Shown one piece after another: positions 58,128 through 64,000 of a DNA stretch of 64,000 nucleotides. The position numbers and the translations under genes were made by a program. The notes under the pieces are model-generated. The model ran no database searches, was not told the DNA's origin, and saw only the letters and a program-made list of their open reading frames with translations. How positions within the stretch are numbered: position 1 is the stretch's first letter; each line of letters opens with the position of its first letter. This DNA is from an uncultured Pelagibacteraceae bacterium. GTDB taxonomy: Bacteria > Pseudomonadota > Alphaproteobacteria > Pelagibacterales > Pelagibacteraceae. The stretch covers positions 1 to 64,000 of the forward strand of contig CACJLN010000005.1 of assembly GCA_902594255.1 (NCBI GenBank). The letters are read 5' to 3'.

Positions 58128-58671
58128 ATTTTCTAAATTTTAAAACATACTTGGAAATAACTGTAAGCAAAACAATCTTAAATAATTCTGCTAATAAGAA
58201 TGGTGTTACTCCTAATTGAAAAATAGGTTTATCCCAACCTATTAGAGTTCCTAGCCACAACACCCCTAAGATATAAATTATTGAAACTGCTACTACTAAC
58301 TTAATAAAAATAATAAAATAATTATCTTTGATTTTAACAAACGAAGCTAAAAAACTAGCAAAGATGAATCCTATAAGGTAGCCCATAGTAGGGCCAGTGA
58401 AATAAACTAAACCCACACCTCTTTCAGGAGAATTAGAAAAAACTGGCAATCCTAAAACACCCTCTATTAAATATAATCCAACTGTAGAAATTGCGATTTT
58501 GTATCCAAAGCAGACACCTAAAAATAAAACCATAAAGGTTTGCATTGTCATAGGCACTGGATAAAAAGGTATTTTAATTTTTGCAGAGATTGCGAGCATT
58601 ACTGAACCAAAAAAAATTACAATTACTGATTTAATTATTTGTGTGTGAGTATTTTGCTTTATAAGGTCCAT
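58120..58671 (-). CDS. bioY: biotin transporter BioY
   Basis: IKIPFYPVPMTMQTFMVLFLGVCFGYKIAISTVGLYLIEGVLGLPVFSNSPERGVGLVYFTGPTMGYLIGFIFASFL. Confidence 0.94.
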   Translation of the reverse strand: MDLIKQNTHTQIIKSVIVIFFGSVMLAISAKIKIPFYPVPMTMQTFMVLFLGVCFGYKIAISTVGLYLIEGVLGLPVFSNSPERGVGLVYFTGPTMGYLIGFIFASFLASFVKIKDNYFIIFIKLVVAVSIIYILGVLWLGTLIGWDKPIFQLGVTPFLLAELFKIVLLTVISKYVLKFRKFI

Positions 58672-58717
58672 AAAAAATAATACTCTTATTTCAATACATA
58701 ATCTATATTTATTTATA

Positions 58718-61492
58718 ATGAGTAAAATTCAAAAATCTGATCATTTTTATCTGATTGATGGCTCAGGTTATATTTTTAGGGCTTATTATGCTTTACCACC
58801 TTTAACACGTAAAAGTGATGGACTGCCAACCGGTGCTGTAAGTGGATTTTGCAGTATGTTATTTAAATTATTAGAAGACTCTAAATCAAATCAAAATAAA
58901 CAAAAGCCCACACACTTTGCAGTTATTTTTGACTCAGCAAGAAAAACTTTTAGAAATGAAATTTACCGTGACTATAAAGCGAACCGATCTGAAGCACCAG
59001 ACGATTTAGCTCCACAATTTGAATACATTAGAAAATCTGTTTTGGCATTTAATCTACCTTCAGTTGAGCTCGCCAACTATGAAGCAGATGACCTTATTGC
59101 AACCTATGTAGACCAAATTTTAAAAAAAGGTGCAAATGTTACAATTGTATCTTCAGATAAGGATTTAATGCAATTATTCAAAAAAAATGTCCGAATTTAT
59201 GATCCGATGAAAAATAGATTTATTTCTGATGAAGATGTACAAAAAAAGTTTGGAGTAGACTCTTCAAAAGTAATTGATGTTCAGGCTTTAGCTGGAGACA
59301 GCAGTGATAATGTTCCCGGTGTGCCTGGTATAGGAGTAAAAACAGCAGCAGAATTGATAAATAAATATGGAAATTTAGAAACACTTTTAAAATCTGTTAA
59401 TGAAATTAAGCAGAATAAAAGAAGAGAAACAATTATTGAGAATAAAGACAAAGCATTAATTAGTAAGAAATTAGTTACTTTAAAAAATGATGCTCCTGTA
59501 GACAGATCTTTAACAGAGTTTCAATTAAAGGAAATCGATAAAGACAAACTTTATAAATTTTTAAGAGAAATGGAGTTTAATAGATTGTTAAGCTCAGCAA
59601 TTTCAGCTTATGGTGAACCGAAACTTACCTCAGAAAAAGATATTGTTAAAACCGACGAAAAACAAAAAGCTATAGATAGAAAAAAATATTATTTAATAAC
59701 AAATCTTGACGAAATCGACAGCTGGATTAAAGAGGCTGAGGAAGCAGGAGAAGTGGCTGTAGATACAGAAACCAATTCCCTTGATCCTCATCAAGCAGAT
59801 CTTATTGGAATTTCACTTAGTTCTAAAATTGGTAAAGCTTGCTATATTCCTGTAGGGCATAAATCAAAAAAAAATATTGATAAAGATCAAACATTAAAAA
59901 AACTTAAACCTTTGCTCGAGGACCCGAGTATAAAAAAAATAGGGCAAAATATTAAGTTTGATTTCATTGTGCTATTTAAACACGGTATTGAGATTACATC
60001 TATGGAAGATACCATGCTTATGTCGTACGTGTTAGACTCTGGTAAAAATAGACACAATATGGATACTTTATCCGAAATTCATTTAAATCATAAACCGATA
60101 GCATTTAAAGACTTAGTTGGTACTGGAAAAAAAGAAATTAATTTTAGTTTTGTTGATTTAGAAAAGGCCAAAGATTATGCAGCAGAAGACGCTGATGTTA
60201 CTTTTAGATTATATAAAAAATTTAATAAAAGTTTGAAAGACGAGAAAATGATCAATATTTACGAAACATTTGAAAAACCAATGATAAAAATTTTAGCTGA
60301 TATGGAAATAGAAGGTATTAAAATTGATAATGATTTTCTTAAGACTCTGTCTTCGAAATTTGGGAAAAAAATTGAAAAAATTCAACGTGAAGTTTATAAA
60401 ATATCAAAAAAAGAATTTAATATTGCATCTCCAAAACAGCTTGGTGAGGTTTTGTATAATGATCTTAAGATTTCAGACTTAAAAAAAACCAAAAAAGGAA
60501 GCTTTGCAACTAGTGCATCAGTATTAGAGGATTTAGCTTTTAAAGGCCATAAGTTTCCACAATTAGTTTTAGATTGGAGGCAAATCTCAAAATTAAAGAA
60601 TACTTATTCGGACACTCTTCCAGAGCATATTAATCCAAAAACTAAAAGAATACATACCTCCTTTTTACTGGCAGCGACTACAACAGGAAGACTAGCTTCA
60701 AGTGATCCAAATTTACAGAATATTCCCATAAAGTCTGAGGACGGTAAGGATATTAGGAAAGCATTCATTGCAGAAAAAGGTCTCTCTTTAATTTCAGCAG
60801 ATTATAATCAAATTGAAATGAGAATTTTAGCTGATTTAGCTGATGTTAAAGAGTTAAAAAAAGCTTTTAGAAATAACGAAGATATTCATTCTTTAACAGC
60901 TAGTCAGATATTTAATATTGGTATCAATAAAGTTAATGAAGATCAAAGAAGAAAAGCAAAAGCAATAAACTTTGGTATTATTTACGGTATCTCTCAATAT
61001 GGGTTAGCTAAACAAATAAATGTATCTAACCAAGACGCTGAGGAATTTTTGAATGCATATTTTGCTAAGTTTCCAGAAATAAAATTATATATGGATAAAA
61101 CAATCAAATTTTGTAGAAAAAGTGGTTATGTGAATAATATCTTCGGAAGAAAATCTCATTTCATAAATATTAATGACAAAAACTATAATGTTAGAAACTT
61201 CCAAGAACGTGCAGCCATAAATGCTCCAATTCAAGGATCTGCGTCTGAAATTATGAGATTGGCGATGATCAGGCTTGACAAAAGACTTAAAGAGCAAAAA
61301 AATAAAAAAACGAAAATGTTACTTCAAATTCATGATGAGCTTATTTTTGAAACTTCTAAAGAAGAAGTGAAAAGAATCAGCAAAATTATAATAGAAGAAA
61401 TGTCAAGCGTAGTTAAAAGCGAACAGCACTCATTTTCAATACCATTAACTGTAGATTTGAATATAGGTGATAATTGGGGTGAACTTCATTAA
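58718..61492 (+). CDS. polA: DNA polymerase I (5'-nuclease, 3'-5' exonuclease and polymerase domains)
   Basis: YLIDGSGYIFRAYYALPPL; VAVDTETNSLD, NIKFDFIVL, YAAEDADVTFRLY; LISADYNQIEMRILADLA, RRKAKAINFGIIYGIS, LLQIHDELIFE. Confidence 0.97.
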   Translation: MSKIQKSDHFYLIDGSGYIFRAYYALPPLTRKSDGLPTGAVSGFCSMLFKLLEDSKSNQNKQKPTHFAVIFDSARKTFRNEIYRDYKANRSEAPDDLAPQFEYIRKSVLAFNLPSVELANYEADDLIATYVDQILKKGANVTIVSSDKDLMQLFKKNVRIYDPMKNRFISDEDVQKKFGVDSSKVIDVQALAGDSSDNVPGVPGIGVKTAAELINKYGNLETLLKSVNEIKQNKRRETIIENKDKALISKKLVTLKNDAPVDRSLTEFQLKEIDKDKLYKFLREMEFNRLLSSAISAYGEPKLTSEKDIVKTDEKQKAIDRKKYYLITNLDEIDSWIKEAEEAGEVAVDTETNSLDPHQADLIGISLSSKIGKACYIPVGHKSKKNIDKDQTLKKLKPLLEDPSIKKIGQNIKFDFIVLFKHGIEITSMEDTMLMSYVLDSGKNRHNMDTLSEIHLNHKPIAFKDLVGTGKKEINFSFVDLEKAKDYAAEDADVTFRLYKKFNKSLKDEKMINIYETFEKPMIKILADMEIEGIKIDNDFLKTLSSKFGKKIEKIQREVYKISKKEFNIASPKQLGEVLYNDLKISDLKKTKKGSFATSASVLEDLAFKGHKFPQLVLDWRQISKLKNTYSDTLPEHINPKTKRIHTSFLLAATTTGRLASSDPNLQNIPIKSEDGKDIRKAFIAEKGLSLISADYNQIEMRILADLADVKELKKAFRNNEDIHSLTASQIFNIGINKVNEDQRRKAKAINFGIIYGISQYGLAKQINVSNQDAEEFLNAYFAKFPEIKLYMDKTIKFCRKSGYVNNIFGRKSHFININDKNYNVRNFQERAAINAPIQGSASEIMRLAMIRLDKRLKEQKNKKTKMLLQIHDELIFETSKEEVKRISKIIIEEMSSVVKSEQHSFSIPLTVDLNIGDNWGELH

Positions 61493-61542
61493 TTAAATTT
61501 GATTGCCCAAATTAGAACAATTTAGTATTTTTATAATGCGCT

Positions 61543-62250
61543 ATGCATAAACAAGTAATCGCATTAATAGATGATGATCGTAATATTTTGACAAGTTTAA
61601 GTATTGCGTTGGAGAAAGAAGGATTTAAAGTTCAGACATATATCGATGGTGAAAGTGCGCTAATAGGTCTAACAAGAACACCCCCTGATCTTGCAATAGT
61701 CGATATTAAGATGCCTAAAATGGATGGTGAAGAGTTACTAAAAAAATTAAGAAAAAAAACCTCTTTACCAGTAATTTTCCTAACATCCAAGGATGACGAA
61801 ATTGATGAGTTGCTTGGATTAAAATTGGGTGCTGATGATTTTGTAAAAAAATCAGGAGGTTTTTCTATTAAAGTGCTCATTGAGAGAATAAGAGTTCAAC
61901 TTAGAAAAAAAGATTCTAAAGACTCTATTGAAGAAAATAAAAGTATTATATCTCATGGAAAACTAAAGTTGGACCCATCCCAACTTGAATGTGAATGGGA
62001 TGGTAAACAGTTACCAGATAAATTAACAACCACTGAATTTTTGTTAGTTAAAGAATTGGCTAAAAGACCTGGAATTATCAAAGAGAGAGGACAATTGATG
62101 GACATAGCCTATAGGGAAGATACAGATATTGAAGATAGAACAATAGATAGTCACGTAAAAAGAATTAGAAAAAAATTTAAAAAGGTTGATCCTGAATTTT
62201 CAGCTATTGAAACAAGATATGGGAGTGGTTATAGGTGGAATGTTAGCTGA
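61543..62250 (+). CDS. chvI: ChvI-type OmpR-family response regulator
   Basis: IALIDDDRNILTSLSIALEKEGFKVQTYIDGESALIGL, VDIKMPKMDGEELL, wHTH REDTDIEDRTIDSHVKRIRKKFKKVDPEFSAIETRYGSGYRW. Confidence 0.94.
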   Translation: MHKQVIALIDDDRNILTSLSIALEKEGFKVQTYIDGESALIGLTRTPPDLAIVDIKMPKMDGEELLKKLRKKTSLPVIFLTSKDDEIDELLGLKLGADDFVKKSGGFSIKVLIERIRVQLRKKDSKDSIEENKSIISHGKLKLDPSQLECEWDGKQLPDKLTTTEFLLVKELAKRPGIIKERGQLMDIAYREDTDIEDRTIDSHVKRIRKKFKKVDPEFSAIETRYGSGYRWNVS

Positions 62251-63791
62251 TGTTCAACAAAATACTTAAAGATTTATCTATTCTAAAAAAATTTCTATTT
62301 ATTAATTTAATTTTTTTTACAATTATTGGATTATTTACATTTATTTATATAAAAAATGTGCAACCAAACCTGATAAAAAAAAAATCTTCTAATCACATTG
62401 AGGTGATTAATAATACAATTAGTAATTTAACAAGACTAAATGTTAACTTTGTTGAGGAGGATATTAGACGATTTTTATTGTCTACAAGATTTTTATTTCA
62501 GAATCTTGATAGAGTAATATTCTTTGATAATAATTTAAATTTAGTCGGTGACACAGATACATTAGATCTGGATCCTAGATCATTTTCTTCAAGACTTGAT
62601 ATTATAGAATTAGAAACTTTAAACGAGAAGAAATCAAAAGAAATAGTAGAAAAGAAAAATATTGATATTGGAAAAAAAAAAACAGTTTCTTTAAATGAGG
62701 TATTGTTAAATTATTCTACTTCAAAGGATTTTGGGATTCCATTTACATTCACTCAAGAAGAATTTAATAAATTCAAATTAACTACCATCAAAAATGTAAT
62801 GCAAAATGGTAAAAATATTGGTTATTTAGCTATAAGCGAAAATGCTAATGATATAAAAGCGGCGATTGATGAGAGAAAAACTTTTATCATTAGAACTGCA
62901 ATTGCTGTAGGTATAGTGATATTAATTTTTTCTTTTGTTTTGAATAGATATTTTTTAAAACCAATTAAAAATCTAGTTAGTTATACAAAAACAATTAAAG
63001 ATAAAAAACAAAAAACAACAAATATAGACAACTTAAAACTGAGAAATGATGAGCTTGGTTTATTGTCTAGTTCTTTAGATGACATGACGCTTGAACTGCA
63101 AAAAAGAATAAGACATGCTGAAAATTTTTCTACTGATCTGGTCCATGAAATAAGAAATCCACTTGCTTCTTTAAAAAGTGCCTCAGAAATTCTACATGAC
63201 ACAAATGACATTACACAAAGGATTAAATTGATCGATATATTAAGTCATGACGTTCAAAGAATTGAAAGATTAATTACTGATTACTCTCAAATGCTAAAGG
63301 ATGAAGTTGCCTTGAGTAAGGAGAATATTAAAAAAATAGATATTGAACCGATTATTAAATCTGTTGTTGATGATTTTAATAATCTTTACAAATTAAAGAG
63401 AGGAATAAAAATTTTTTATGAAAATGACCAAAAAAAAGAATATTTTATTAATGGAATTGAGAATAGAATTGAGCAAATGATAGCAAATCTTTTGGATAAT
63501 GCAGTATCTTTTAGTGAGGATAACAAAGAAGTTTTGGTAAAAATATTTAAATCAGATAAAGATAATGTGATTGTAAATGTCCTAGATGAAGGTAAAGGTT
63601 TTATAGAAAAAGATACAAAAAAGATATTCAATAGATTTTATAGTAATAGGCCTGATAAATTTGGACAACACTCTGGATTAGGTTTGAATATAGTAAAAAA
63701 TTTAGTGGATTTACATAATGCTACAATTAAAGCTTCCAATAGAACTGACCAAAAAGGAGCTAAAATTGAAATAGAGTTCCCTCAAGTTTAA
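62250..63791 (+). CDS. chvG: ChvG-type sensor histidine kinase
   Basis: Two TMs, HAMP, LVHEIRNPLASLKSASEIL H-box, NLLDNAVSFS N-box, SGLGLNIVKNLVDLH G-box; overlaps chvI. Confidence 0.93.
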   Translation: MFNKILKDLSILKKFLFINLIFFTIIGLFTFIYIKNVQPNLIKKKSSNHIEVINNTISNLTRLNVNFVEEDIRRFLLSTRFLFQNLDRVIFFDNNLNLVGDTDTLDLDPRSFSSRLDIIELETLNEKKSKEIVEKKNIDIGKKKTVSLNEVLLNYSTSKDFGIPFTFTQEEFNKFKLTTIKNVMQNGKNIGYLAISENANDIKAAIDERKTFIIRTAIAVGIVILIFSFVLNRYFLKPIKNLVSYTKTIKDKKQKTTNIDNLKLRNDELGLLSSSLDDMTLELQKRIRHAENFSTDLVHEIRNPLASLKSASEILHDTNDITQRIKLIDILSHDVQRIERLITDYSQMLKDEVALSKENIKKIDIEPIIKSVVDDFNNLYKLKRGIKIFYENDQKKEYFINGIENRIEQMIANLLDNAVSFSEDNKEVLVKIFKSDKDNVIVNVLDEGKGFIEKDTKKIFNRFYSNRPDKFGQHSGLGLNIVKNLVDLHNATIKASNRTDQKGAKIEIEFPQV

Positions 63792-63812
63792 AGAGTTCTA
63801 TTGATTAATTAA

Positions 63813-64000
<188 letters not shown>

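Noticed and set aside
61532-61543. TATAAT just upstream of chvI suggesting a leaderless transcript
   Set aside because: No convincing -35 at proper spacing; cannot be distinguished from AT-rich background by eye.

Overview
This 64 kb AT-rich window is very densely coded and looks like core chromosome of a SAR11/Pelagibacter-type marine alphaproteobacterium. That assignment is inferred from gene content, synteny and protein resemblance recalled from memory. About 50 CDSs are supported. From left to right they are: ftsY and dapF; ffh-rpsP-trmD-rplS; leuCDB; a DMSP-demethylation cluster (dmdC-like, dmdB-like, dmdA); asd; a TCA supercluster (sdhCDAB-mmsA-mdh-sucCDAB-lpd); priA; atpHAGDC; a reverse-strand block rplU-rpmA-obgE-proB-proA-nadD-rsfS-ctpA-rppH; gloB and metW-metX; hisC-tyrA; a TPR-sulfotransferase, an NlpC/P60 peptidase, an AmpG-like MFS protein and trkH; class I lysS, pyrD, rpmB and a VUT transporter; a polyamine cluster (ODC, deoxyhypusine-synthase-like protein, agmatinase-like protein); regA, bioY, polA, chvI-chvG; and the start of ahcY. 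I found no tRNA or rRNA gene, CRISPR array, prophage or transposon. The most interesting non-coding signals are a compact multi-hairpin structured RNA in the 161-bp gap upstream of ffh and a SAM-II-type riboswitch with a good promoter upstream of metX. Other points of interest are the DMSP/sulfur gene set, the polyamine cluster with a DHS-like enzyme, a TPR-sulfotransferase, and repetitive charged tails on ribosomal proteins.
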